Counted from the stretch's first letter, positions 1 to 6,556 are shown. The stretch is DNA of 8,512 nucleotides from Paracoccaceae bacterium (GCA_019090405.1 JAHRVZ010000291.1:1-8512), one strand, 5' to 3'. The notes: generated from the letters alone by a model not told the origin. Numbers and translations: made by a program.

Positions 1-8
1 CAGATGTT

Positions 9-1964
9 TCATTCTGCCGCCACCGCTTTTGGTTTGCGCGCCCCTGCTGCGATGCGAAAACGCCGGTCTGTCAGGCTTAGAAATCCGCCAAGTGCCATCA
101 GCAGACAGCCGCCCCAAATCCAGTTCACAAATGGTTTGATATAGGTTCGCATGGTCCAGCCACCATCATCCTGCTGATCGCCAATGACCACATAGACATC
201 GCGCAAAAACCGATAATCAATCGCGGCTTCGGTGGTTGGCATCTTTGTCACCGGATACAGCCGCTTTTCCGGATGCAGGACGGCCAGTAATTTGTCTGCC
301 CTGGCCAGTGTGACTTCGCCACGGGTCGAAAAATAATTTGGGCCTTTGATGTTTTTTACGTTTTGCAATGTCAGTTCATAGCCGCCAACATCAAAGCCTT
401 CACCAATATAAGCGACGCGAATATCCTCTTGTTGCCAGGCCGTAAGAGCGGCCACAGCAAAAATGGTGATCCCCATCCCGGCATGCGCCACCGACTTACC
501 CCAATCGGCACGCGGCAATCGGAACAGACGCCCCATTCCCCCCTTGCCGGTGCGCGTCCACAGATCAACAATCGCGCCAACCACGATCCATGTTCCCAAC
601 AACGCAGCAATCGGCCCCAGCCCACTACGCCCGCTTTGCATAGTCCAGGCCAGCGCCATCACCGCCAACGCAAGCACCGCAACATAGCGCAAAGACCACA
701 TTACCCGCCCCAAACGCCCACGTTTCCACGGCAACATGGCACCAATGGGCATAATCGCCCCCAGTATCACCATGAAAGGGGTAAAGGCGGTGTTAAAGAA
801 CGGGGCACCGACGCTTAGTTTGCGATCAAAAAACATCTCGGCAATCAATGGCCACATGGTGCCGACAAAGACCACGAAACAGGCCACGGCCAGCAGGACG
901 TTATTGGCAATCAACGCGCTTTCGCGGCTGACGACAGCAAACACGCCGCGCGCCTCCATAACGCCTGCACGCATGGCAAACAAGGTCAGCGCGCCACCGG
1001 TGAATACGGCCAGTATGATAAGAATAACGATGCCACGCTCGGGATCATTGGCAAAGGCATGCACCGAGGTGAGCAATCCCGACCGCACGATAAAAGTGCC
1101 GATCAGGGAAAACCCAAACGCCAGAATCGCCAGCAGAATGGTCCAGCTTTTCAGCGACTCGCGCTTTTCCACCACAATGGCCGAATGCAGCAAGGCCGCC
1201 GCCAGCAACCACGGCATGAACGATGCGTTCTCAACCGGATCCCAGAACCAGAAACCACCCCAGCCCAATTCGTAATAGGCCCACCATGATCCCAACGCGA
1301 TGCCAATGGTCAGAAAAATCCACGCCGCCAACGTCCACGGTCGCACCCAACGCGCCCAGGCGGCATCAACGCGCCCCTCGATCAGGGCGGCGACCGCAAA
1401 GGAGAACGACATGCTTAGCCCGACATAGCCCAAATACAAAAACGGCGGATGAAATGCGAGGCCCGGATCCTGTAGCAACGGGTTCAGGTCTTCGCCGTCA
1501 AAGGGCGGAATTTCCAGTCGCAGGAACGGGTTGGATGTAAACAGGATAAAGCCAAAAAATGCCACCGCAATCGCCGCCTGAACCGACAACACCCGCGCCT
1601 TTAACGTGGGGGGCAAGCCGCCGCCAAACCAAGCCGCCATTGCGCCAAACAGGGTGACAATCAGCACCCAAAGCAACATCGAGCCTTCGTGATTGCCCCA
1701 GGTTCCGCTGATTTTGTACAGCATCGGTTTTGCCGAATGGCTGTTCAGCACCACCAACCGCAACGAGAAATCTGACGTGATAAATGCGTTCATCAGCGCC
1801 GCAAAGGCAAACCCGGTCAGCATGAATTGTATCGTTGCTGCGGGTTCAGCCACCGCCATCCAGCCCGACCAGCGTTTTTGCGCGCCGACCATCGGCACAA
1901 CGGCCTGCACGATCGCCACCATAAACGCGAGGATCAGGGCAAAATGTCCAAGTTCTGTAATCAT
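9..1964 (-). CDS. ccmF: Cytochrome c heme lyase subunit CcmF
   Basis: CcmF is the integral-membrane core of the System I cytochrome c maturation heme lyase. It takes heme from holo-CcmE and, with CcmH, helps attach it to the CXXCH cysteines of apocytochrome c on the periplasmic side. The 651-residue product is hydrophobic throughout, with many membrane segments, and matches the usual family length. The tryptophan-rich WWD-type segment (residues about 235-253, around WGGFWFWDPVEN) is clear. Histidines at 172 (FHPPFLYLGY), 260, 302 (SVHAF) and 494 fit the four conserved heme-ligand histidines known from E. coli CcmF (173, 261, 303, 491). The ATG start has only a weak AGG-type ribosome site. The gene lies 59 nt downstream of a holin rather than directly after ccmE. 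The TGA stop is complete at the window's left edge, and a ccmH-like partner would be expected just beyond it, which is not visible here. Confidence 0.97.
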   Translation of the reverse strand: MITELGHFALILAFMVAIVQAVVPMVGAQKRWSGWMAVAEPAATIQFMLTGFAFAALMNAFITSDFSLRLVVLNSHSAKPMLYKISGTWGNHEGSMLLWVLIVTLFGAMAAWFGGGLPPTLKARVLSVQAAIAVAFFGFILFTSNPFLRLEIPPFDGEDLNPLLQDPGLAFHPPFLYLGYVGLSMSFSFAVAALIEGRVDAAWARWVRPWTLAAWIFLTIGIALGSWWAYYELGWGGFWFWDPVENASFMPWLLAAALLHSAIVVEKRESLKSWTILLAILAFGFSLIGTFIVRSGLLTSVHAFANDPERGIVILIILAVFTGGALTLFAMRAGVMEARGVFAVVSRESALIANNVLLAVACFVVFVGTMWPLIAEMFFDRKLSVGAPFFNTAFTPFMVILGAIMPIGAMLPWKRGRLGRVMWSLRYVAVLALAVMALAWTMQSGRSGLGPIAALLGTWIVVGAIVDLWTRTGKGGMGRLFRLPRADWGKSVAHAGMGITIFAVAALTAWQQEDIRVAYIGEGFDVGGYELTLQNVKNIKGPNYFSTRGEVTLARADKLLAVLHPEKRLYPVTKMPTTEAAIDYRFLRDVYVVIGDQQDDGGWTMRTYIKPFVNWIWGGCLLMALGGFLSLTDRRFRIAAGARKPKAVAAE

Positions 1965-2023
1965 GCTGCCTGTATAGGCTGCTCAGCGTAAACTGGACAA
2001 TTGTTTTCAGCACCTAAACACGA

Positions 2024-2611
2024 TCACTTTGTCGCGGGGCGCTCGCTGGCTTGCCAGTCCTCAAGAGCACGGTTTTGTTCCGGATATACCGCCGCCACAC
2101 TGGCCCGCGCGTTGGTTCCCGGATCAGCCGCCCCCGGCGTGTCCGACCGCAACTGCGCAAGCGTCGCAATATTTACCATCGCCTGTGGTGCACGCGCCAT
2201 GCTGGCCGCTATATCGCGTTGAAAATCCTGCGTTTTCAACTGATGCCGCCCGCCGAAATAGAACGAAACGATGACGCCTAACAGCCACCATAACGGTTCT
2301 GGCACCAACGCAATTCCCTGCATCCTTGCCGCAAACCACAATGGATCGACCATCGCCACAGCAAACAGCAGCAATGTGCCCAACGCCAAAGCCGGTCGCG
2401 GCACCCGGTTCAGCCCGTCCATGAACCGATCAAACCCACCCTTGCGCTCTGTCACAAATTCCTGACCAAATTGCTGCATCGCGTCGCCACGCAGATCAGC
2501 CGACCGTTGCGCGCCAGCTTCGGTATTTTCAACAAACACTTCAGCGGTTTCACGCAGCACATTGCGCCCGCCGCCAAACAAAAACCCAAAAACCTCGGTT
2601 ATCACGCCCAT
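2024..2611 (-). CDS. GTA-type holin (3TM holin family)
   Basis: A 195-residue protein resembling the holin family used for gene transfer agent release (GTA_holin_3TM type). Such holins permeabilise the inner membrane so that a cytoplasmic endolysin can reach the wall. The N-terminus has the family-like FGFLFGGGRNVLRETAEVF stretch (about residues 8-26), followed by an amphipathic charged region. Two strong membrane segments lie at about 74-95 and 106-120, and the N-terminal hydrophobic patch (3-15) may act as a third. The C-terminal third is soluble and Ala/Arg-rich. The ATG overlaps the end of the upstream endolysin gene by 10 nt and has a good ribosome site, so translation is probably coupled. 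Family recognition is from sequence pattern only. The holin role follows from the family and from pairing with an endolysin. No spanin genes are visible nearby. Confidence 0.85.
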   Translation of the reverse strand: MGVITEVFGFLFGGGRNVLRETAEVFVENTEAGAQRSADLRGDAMQQFGQEFVTERKGGFDRFMDGLNRVPRPALALGTLLLFAVAMVDPLWFAARMQGIALVPEPLWWLLGVIVSFYFGGRHQLKTQDFQRDIAASMARAPQAMVNIATLAQLRSDTPGAADPGTNARASVAAVYPEQNRALEDWQASERPATK

Positions 2612-3213
2612 GCGGCTACCCTCTTGTTGAATTCAGTCGGAGTCAGGTGATATTTCGCAGACAAGAACGCTTCGGCCCTTGTGATCCAACCACCTTTGCC
2701 GCCGTTTCGTGTTCTGGCATATTTACGGCTTGCCACCCTGCTATCGGCAATTCGGAAATAGTAATTGCGTCGCGCCACCCCATAGGCATCTCTTAACGCC
2801 AGTCCGTTGCCCTTTGCCGCCTTGCCTGCCGCCGTCAGTGTTTGGGGGCCAATTGCGCCATCAACGGACACCTTAAATCCCATATCCCCCAGTAAACGCT
2901 GCAGTATTTTCACCGCATTGGCCCCGGCATTCACATACATATCAAACAGGCTGGGCTGCAGTGCAGATGGCATTTCGGCAATCCGAGGGCGTTCAAAATA
3001 GTGGGTGATAAAGATATCGACGGCGTTTTCACGACTTAAGACGCGGACGTCAGCCTCAGAAACTTGCCCGTCACCGGTCAGATCAAGACCCAAGCGGCGC
3101 ATCGTGTGAATGGTCACACCATATTTGGTCGCCCCGCCCGGATCATCCGGGTCGTTCACATACCCACCTTCGCGGGCGACAATTTCTTCGGCAATCTGGC
3201 GAACATTTTGCAT
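2602..3213 (-). CDS. GH108-family endolysin (N-acetylmuramidase), GTA/phage-type
   Basis: A 203-residue predicted peptidoglycan hydrolase with two family-typical parts. The N-terminal glycoside hydrolase 108 domain has the signature EGGYVNDPDDPGGATKYG (residues 15-32), and Glu15 is the expected catalytic acid. The C-terminal part matches the PG_binding_3 type (around LLGDMGFKVSVDGAIGPQTL, roughly 107-126). Between them, residues 44-55 form an EF-hand-like loop. There is no signal peptide, so delivery through the adjacent holin is expected. I chose the ATG at 3213. A TTG at 3228 in the same frame would add five residues, but that codon overlaps the GAGGG ribosome site that serves the ATG. The gene follows ccmE after a 111-nt leader with two dyads, and its stop overlaps the holin start. 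Phage-remnant origin is an alternative, but the pair matches the lysis genes known to release GTAs in Rhodobacter capsulatus. Confidence 0.9.
   Translation of the reverse strand: MQNVRQIAEEIVAREGGYVNDPDDPGGATKYGVTIHTMRRLGLDLTGDGQVSEADVRVLSRENAVDIFITHYFERPRIAEMPSALQPSLFDMYVNAGANAVKILQRLLGDMGFKVSVDGAIGPQTLTAAGKAAKGNGLALRDAYGVARRNYYFRIADSRVASRKYARTRNGGKGGWITRAEAFLSAKYHLTPTEFNKRVAAWA
2619..2625 (-). promoter_or_regulatory. Ribosome binding site of the holin gene
   Basis: AAGAGGG on the minus strand, 7 nt before the holin ATG, lies inside the last codons of the endolysin gene. Together with the 10-nt gene overlap it supports translationally coupled synthesis of the two lysis proteins and supports the chosen holin start. 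Confidence 0.75.
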
Positions 3214-3217
3214 GTAA

Positions 3218-3241
3218 CTTTCCCTCAAATTTGACGGAAAG
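3218..3241 (-). promoter_or_regulatory. 24-bp near-perfect palindrome covering the endolysin Shine-Dalgarno
   Basis: Bases 3218-3241 form an inverted repeat in which 11 of 12 base pairs match. The outer arms are CTTTCC (3218-3223) and GGAAAG (3236-3241), there is one C/C mismatch (3224/3235), and the centre is the palindrome TCAAATTTGA (3225-3234). It ends 4 nt before the endolysin ATG and contains its GAGGG ribosome site (3222-3226). As DNA it could be a repressor operator. As mRNA it could fold so that the ribosome site is paired in the 3' arm, holding back endolysin synthesis. The symmetry is directly visible, but the function is inferred. Confidence 0.6.
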
Positions 3242-3253
3242 CCTGCTCAAAAC

Positions 3254-3273
3254 TGGTTAATAACCCTTAACCA
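3254..3273. promoter_or_regulatory. TGGTTAA-N6-TTAACCA dyad, CtrA-like site upstream of the lysis genes
   Basis: A perfect 7-bp inverted repeat, TGGTTAA (3254-3260) and TTAACCA (3267-3273), separated by six bases and centred about 50 nt before the endolysin ATG. Each arm matches seven of eight bases of the TTAACCAT half-site described for the response regulator CtrA. The pair also resembles the full CtrA site TTAA-N7-TTAA, except that the spacer is six. On the minus strand it is followed by GTTTT, so a weak intrinsic terminator for ccmE is an alternative. I see no convincing -10/-35 pair beside it. Confidence 0.45.
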
Positions 3274-3321
3274 AAGCGCACGCTGAAATGGACTTTGGTC
3301 ACAAATGCCCTTGCCAAAGGG
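3270..3321 (-). repeat. Competing short stems between ccmE stop and the lysis genes
   Basis: CTTTGG at 3293-3298 can pair with CCAAAG at 3271-3276 or at 3314-3319; the first pairing extends to ACCAAAG/CTTTGGT, 7 bp. A separate stem CCCTT (3308-3312)/AAGGG (3317-3321) overlaps the second option. The 3271-3276 arm also takes part in the neighbouring TGGTTAA/TTAACCA dyad. These pairings exclude one another. None ends in a convincing U-tract, so I do not call a terminator. Confidence 0.3.
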
Positions 3322-3324
3322 TGT

Positions 3325-3771
3325 TCAACTGTCGTCGGGGTCTTGGTAAACGCCCTGTTCCTTCAAAGCGTCGACAACCTCGGCTGGCATATAGTTTTCA
3401 TCATGTTTCGCAAGGATTTCAGAGGCTTCAAAGACACCATCCACATAGACCCCGGTGCCAATCATACCCTGATTTTCCTCAAACAGGTCTGGCAAAACAC
3501 CCGTGAAAATCACCGGAACGGTCGCGCCGCCATCAGTCACTGCAAAACGCACGGTTTCACCCTGACCGCGCACTAATGAACCTTCTTCAACCAAACCGCC
3601 AAGGCGAAACACTTCGCCCTCAGCCGGAGGCTCTGCCATCACCTGACTGGGCGCACGAAACAGGTTGATCCCGTCTTTCATGCCATAGCCAATCAGGCCG
3701 GTGGCCAGAAACAACGCCACAACAGCGACGACGATCATCTGAATACGGCGTTGTTTTTTCAGGCTTTTCAA
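3325..3771 (-). CDS. ccmE: Cytochrome c-type biogenesis heme chaperone CcmE
   Basis: CcmE binds heme covalently in the periplasm and hands it to the CcmF/CcmH heme lyase. The 148-residue product has a basic N-terminus (KSLKKQRR), one membrane anchor (about 12-30), a small beta-barrel-type periplasmic domain, and the diagnostic heme-binding motif LAKHDENYMP. His123 is the covalent heme ligand, and Tyr127 is the usual second residue. The acidic flexible tail ends in DPDDS. The start codon is TTG at 3771. An in-frame TAG lies six bases upstream, the next ATG would remove the basic N-terminus, and GAGG sits 6 nt before the TTG, so TTG is well supported. The gene follows argC after 8 nt, and its ribosome site overlaps the argC stop, indicating cotranscription and probable translational coupling. 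Confidence 0.97.
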   Translation of the reverse strand: MKSLKKQRRIQMIVVAVVALFLATGLIGYGMKDGINLFRAPSQVMAEPPAEGEVFRLGGLVEEGSLVRGQGETVRFAVTDGGATVPVIFTGVLPDLFEENQGMIGTGVYVDGVFEASEILAKHDENYMPAEVVDALKEQGVYQDPDDS

Positions 3772-3777
3772 CTGCTA

Positions 3778-3782
3778 CCTCA
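3778..3782 (-). promoter_or_regulatory. Ribosome binding site of ccmE, overlapping the argC stop
   Basis: TGAGG on the minus strand, whose TGA is the argC stop codon, lies 6 nt before the TTG start of ccmE. It decides the non-ATG start and ties ccmE translation to ribosomes finishing argC. Confidence 0.7.
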
Positions 3783-4808
3783 TGGAAACAATGGGGCCAT
3801 CATTAGGCCCGTGGTTTCATCCTCACCTAACATCAGATTGGCGTTTTGCAACGCCTGCCCACTGCTACCTTTTGTCAGGTTATCCAGTGCCGCAATCACA
3901 ATTGCGCGCCCTTTGATACGATCGGCAACCACGCCCACATGGCAGAAATTCGAACCACGTACATGGCGCGTGCTTGGCGTTTCTCCCATCGGCAGAACCT
4001 GAAGAAACGGTTCGTCCTGATAGGCAGCACTTAGGGTTTCATGTATCTGCATCGCATCCCCACGCACATAAACTGTCGCCAGAATACCCCGGTTTGCCGG
4101 CAACAGATGTGGTGTGAACTGAACCTTTACAGGACGCCCCGCGACTGCGCTAAACTCTTGATCAAACTCACCTAAATGGCGATGCGTACCGCCTATTGCA
4201 TAGGCATGATAGCCTTCGCTTAGTTCAGCATGCAGCAGGTTTTCCTTTAACGACCGTCCGGCCCCGGAGACCGCGCATTTCAAATCCAATATGATCTCGT
4301 CCAGATCAATCACATTAGCAGCTATCAACGGACGCACCGCATATAGACCGGTCGCGGAATTGCAGCCCGTTCCGGCCACGATCCGCGCAGACCGTATGTC
4401 TTGCCGATAAAATTCGGTCAGGCCATAAACCGCCTCGGCCTGATGATCCAGCGCCGCATGCGTGTTGCCATACCAGATTTCATAATCGTCCGGATCGCGC
4501 AGCCGGAAATCTGCGCTTAGGTCGACAATTTTCAAATCAGACGGCAATTCACGAATGACCTCTTGCGAGGTTTTATGCGGCAAGGCGCAGAAACACAGAT
4601 CAACGCCGGAAAAATCAATCTCGGCAATCTTGCAAAGTTTTGGCAGATCAAGATGGCGCAGATGTGGGAATACCTGTGCCATATCCAAACCGGCTTTGCG
4701 CTCGGCTGACAGTGCAACAATGTCCATATTGGGGTGTTCGGACAGCAACCGAACCAGTTCCGCACCGGTGTATCCGCTGGCACCAAGAATTGCGATTTTG
4801 TGGGTCAT
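3780..4808 (-). CDS. argC: N-acetyl-gamma-glutamyl-phosphate reductase
   Basis: ArgC catalyses the NADPH-dependent reduction of N-acetyl-glutamyl-phosphate to the semialdehyde, the third step of arginine synthesis, in the cytosol. From the chosen ATG the protein has 342 residues, a normal length. The Rossmann nucleotide-binding start is GASGYTGAELVRLL (residues 9-22). The active-site cysteine is Cys149 in GTGCNSATG, and the HRH at 209-211 supplies the conserved catalytic histidine region. KIVDLSADFRLRD (93-105) is also typical. An ATG at 4835 would add nine residues (MNLDEKRSD), but it has no ribosome site, while AAGAGGT lies just ahead of the ATG at 4808. The gene lies 53 nt after murI and 8 nt before ccmE, so it is probably the middle of an operon and not separately controlled by arginine. 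No ARG-box-like element was recognised. Confidence 0.97.
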   Translation of the reverse strand: MTHKIAILGASGYTGAELVRLLSEHPNMDIVALSAERKAGLDMAQVFPHLRHLDLPKLCKIAEIDFSGVDLCFCALPHKTSQEVIRELPSDLKIVDLSADFRLRDPDDYEIWYGNTHAALDHQAEAVYGLTEFYRQDIRSARIVAGTGCNSATGLYAVRPLIAANVIDLDEIILDLKCAVSGAGRSLKENLLHAELSEGYHAYAIGGTHRHLGEFDQEFSAVAGRPVKVQFTPHLLPANRGILATVYVRGDAMQIHETLSAAYQDEPFLQVLPMGETPSTRHVRGSNFCHVGVVADRIKGRAIVIAALDNLTKGSSGQALQNANLMLGEDETTGLMMAPLFP

Positions 4809-4813
4809 ATCAG

Positions 4814-4820
4814 ACCTCTT
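4814..4820 (-). promoter_or_regulatory. Ribosome binding site of argC
   Basis: AAGAGGT on the minus strand, 5 nt before the ATG at 4808, selects that codon over the upstream in-frame ATG at 4835, in front of which only AT-rich, non-SD sequence is seen. Confidence 0.7.
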
Positions 4821-4861
4821 TTCGTCTAAGTTCATGTGGATAGTTTTGCAATGGGCGTGAT

Positions 4862-5671
4862 TTACGCCGCTTCAAAGGTGATTTGTCGTCGCAGCAGTTG
4901 CGTTGCCCGATCACTTACCCGCGCCGCATCTCCTGTGGTCAGAAAACCGGCCTGACCACTGCCCAGCATATTAGGATGCCGACCCAAATAGTCAGCAAGC
5001 GATTCCGCGACCAATTCAGCCTGGCTAAATACCTTAACCTCAGACCCCAAAGCCTTTTTGAAGGCATCCTGCATCAACGGATAATGCGTGCAGCCCAAGA
5101 TTGCGGCCTGTGGCTCAGGCATCTTACGCTTTAACGCGTCCACATGACTGCGCACCAATGCCTCGGCAAGGATGGAATCACCCTCTTCGATGGCATCCAC
5201 AACCCCGCCGCATGCCTGAGCTTCGACGTCTACACCTATGGCACGAAACGCTAATTCCCGTTGAAACGCGCGACTGGCCACGGTTGCAGGTGTCGCAAAC
5301 AAGGCCACATGTTTCACCGCCACTTCGCGGGGTGGGCTGTTGTCACCCCATTGCCGTTCTGTCAGCGCCTCGATTAGCGGAACAAACACCCCAAGCACCC
5401 GCTTGCCGTCTGGCAATCCTTCTTCCTGCATGCGGCGCAGGGCGGCAGCGCTTGCGGTATTGCAGGCCAGAATCACCAGATCACATCCGCGATCCCACAG
5501 GTGTTGGACCGCAGCACGGGTCAGATTATAGACATCATCCGCATCGCGCACGCCGTATGGCGCATGGGCACTATCACCGAAATAAAGGAAATCCACGTCT
5601 GGCAGACGCGTTTGCGCAGCATCAAGAACGGTCAACCCGCCCAGCCCAGAATCAAATATACCAACTGCCAT
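4862..5671 (-). CDS. murI: Glutamate racemase
   Basis: MurI interconverts L- and D-glutamate, supplying D-Glu for the peptidoglycan stem peptide in the cytosol. The 269-residue protein has all the family's catalytic marks: Asp7 in GIFDSGLGGLTVL, the first catalytic cysteine Cys70 in LACNTAS, and the second, Cys194, in LGCTHYP with His196. FGDSAHAPYG (31-40) is the usual substrate-binding loop. Length is normal for the family. The ATG at 5671 lies 6 nt after the acyltransferase stop. It has only a weak GGG-type ribosome site, so translation probably depends on coupling to the upstream gene. Together with the acyltransferase it forms a small cell-envelope pair. Aspartate racemases share the fold, but the two-cysteine motifs and length fit MurI best. 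Confidence 0.96.
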   Translation of the reverse strand: MAVGIFDSGLGGLTVLDAAQTRLPDVDFLYFGDSAHAPYGVRDADDVYNLTRAAVQHLWDRGCDLVILACNTASAAALRRMQEEGLPDGKRVLGVFVPLIEALTERQWGDNSPPREVAVKHVALFATPATVASRAFQRELAFRAIGVDVEAQACGGVVDAIEEGDSILAEALVRSHVDALKRKMPEPQAAILGCTHYPLMQDAFKKALGSEVKVFSQAELVAESLADYLGRHPNMLGSGQAGFLTTGDAARVSDRATQLLRRQITFEAA

Positions 5672-5677
5672 AGCATT

Positions 5678-6556
5678 TCAGGCCCGATGCCTGTCCTCAA
5701 ATTCATAGCCATAGTCATAAGACTTTAGCGGTGTCGGAGATAGCTCATACGTGGATTTGCGCAGGAAATCCATCATCGCTTTGGGCTGTTTGGCCAAAGG
5801 GTCCAGAATGTCACGCCCCAAGGGTTTGCCAATCACCACTTGCACCGGACAATCCACGCGCTTTCTGAATTCACGGATCAACAGCCCAAGACGCAATGTT
5901 GGATGTAAGTGGCTGGCAATCTGAAACATTTTTGATGTGTGGCCATCAAAAAACAACGGCACCACCGTCGCCGAGGACCGTGCGACCATCCGCGCGGTAA
6001 AGTGGCGCCAGCCCGGATCCATTGGGTGCGAAAATACCCGCGTACCCGTGCTGACCGTGCCACCGGGGAAAATACCCACGGCCCCTCCTGTTGCCAAAAA
6101 GTTCAATGCCGCCTTGCGTGTTTGAATATTGCCAAGCTGCGCCTTGCGGGATTCTTCAAATGAAATCGGCAAGATGGCGGTGTTCAGCCGTTTGTCACCC
6201 TGAAACACGTTGTTCGCTAAAATCCTGAAATCACCGCGTGTCTGGGACAAGATATGCCCCATCATCAATCCGTCCAATATCCCATAAGGGTGATTCGCAA
6301 TGACGATCAGCGGGCCATTCCTGGGGATATTGTCCAACGACCCGCCAACCACGTCCAGCGACAGCCCATAGCGATCAGCCATAACCGCCCAGAAATCTTG
6401 CCCGTGTGAAATGTCATCCTGATAGCCATCTGCCCGCTGGATCAGCCGCAATCGCCCTGACGCGTTTTCAATAACCCGGATCAGCGCCCGCCCGCTTTTG
6501 GTGCTGGCAGAACTGGCATAGCTGATTTCACTGGTAAACGGTCGAAACGCAGGCAT
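5678..6556 (-). CDS. PlsC-like lysophospholipid acyltransferase family protein
   Basis: A 292-residue predicted acyltransferase acting at the inner face of the membrane on a lysolipid, using acyl-ACP or acyl-CoA. The exact substrate cannot be read from sequence. The catalytic block is NHPYGILDGL (residues 88-97), with His89 and Asp95 separated by five residues instead of the four of the classical HX4D motif. This NHPxGxxDG form is familiar in the hemolysin-like branch of the superfamily. The glycerophosphate-site block reads FPGGT (163-167) where many PlsC proteins have FPEGT. No strong membrane helix is visible apart from short hydrophobic stretches. I place the start at the ATG at 6556. GGCGGAG precedes it at 6 nt, whereas the in-frame ATG at 6571, five codons earlier, has no ribosome site. 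murI follows after 6 nt, so the two are probably cotranscribed. An ornithine-lipid role (OlsA-like) is possible but unproven. Confidence 0.85.
   Translation of the reverse strand: MPAFRPFTSEISYASSASTKSGRALIRVIENASGRLRLIQRADGYQDDISHGQDFWAVMADRYGLSLDVVGGSLDNIPRNGPLIVIANHPYGILDGLMMGHILSQTRGDFRILANNVFQGDKRLNTAILPISFEESRKAQLGNIQTRKAALNFLATGGAVGIFPGGTVSTGTRVFSHPMDPGWRHFTARMVARSSATVVPLFFDGHTSKMFQIASHLHPTLRLGLLIREFRKRVDCPVQVVIGKPLGRDILDPLAKQPKAMMDFLRKSTYELSPTPLKSYDYGYEFEDRHRA

Noticed and set aside
736..1275. Plus-strand open frame (179 codons) opposite ccmF
   Set aside because: Antisense to conserved membrane segments of ccmF. The composition is the reverse complement of hydrophobic codons, and no ribosome site or domain was recognised.
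3211..3228. TTG at 3228 as the endolysin start (adds five residues)
   Set aside because: The TTG overlaps the GAGGG ribosome site that is correctly placed for the ATG at 3213, and the added residues are just the translated ribosome site.
3254..3273. Strong intrinsic terminator after ccmE
   Set aside because: The stem is AT-rich and followed by only four T residues on the minus strand. The symmetric TTAACCA arms are better explained as a protein-binding site.
5101..5673. Plus-strand open frame (190 codons) opposite murI
   Set aside because: His/Arg/Pro-rich low-complexity product with no domain, antisense to the murI catalytic motifs.
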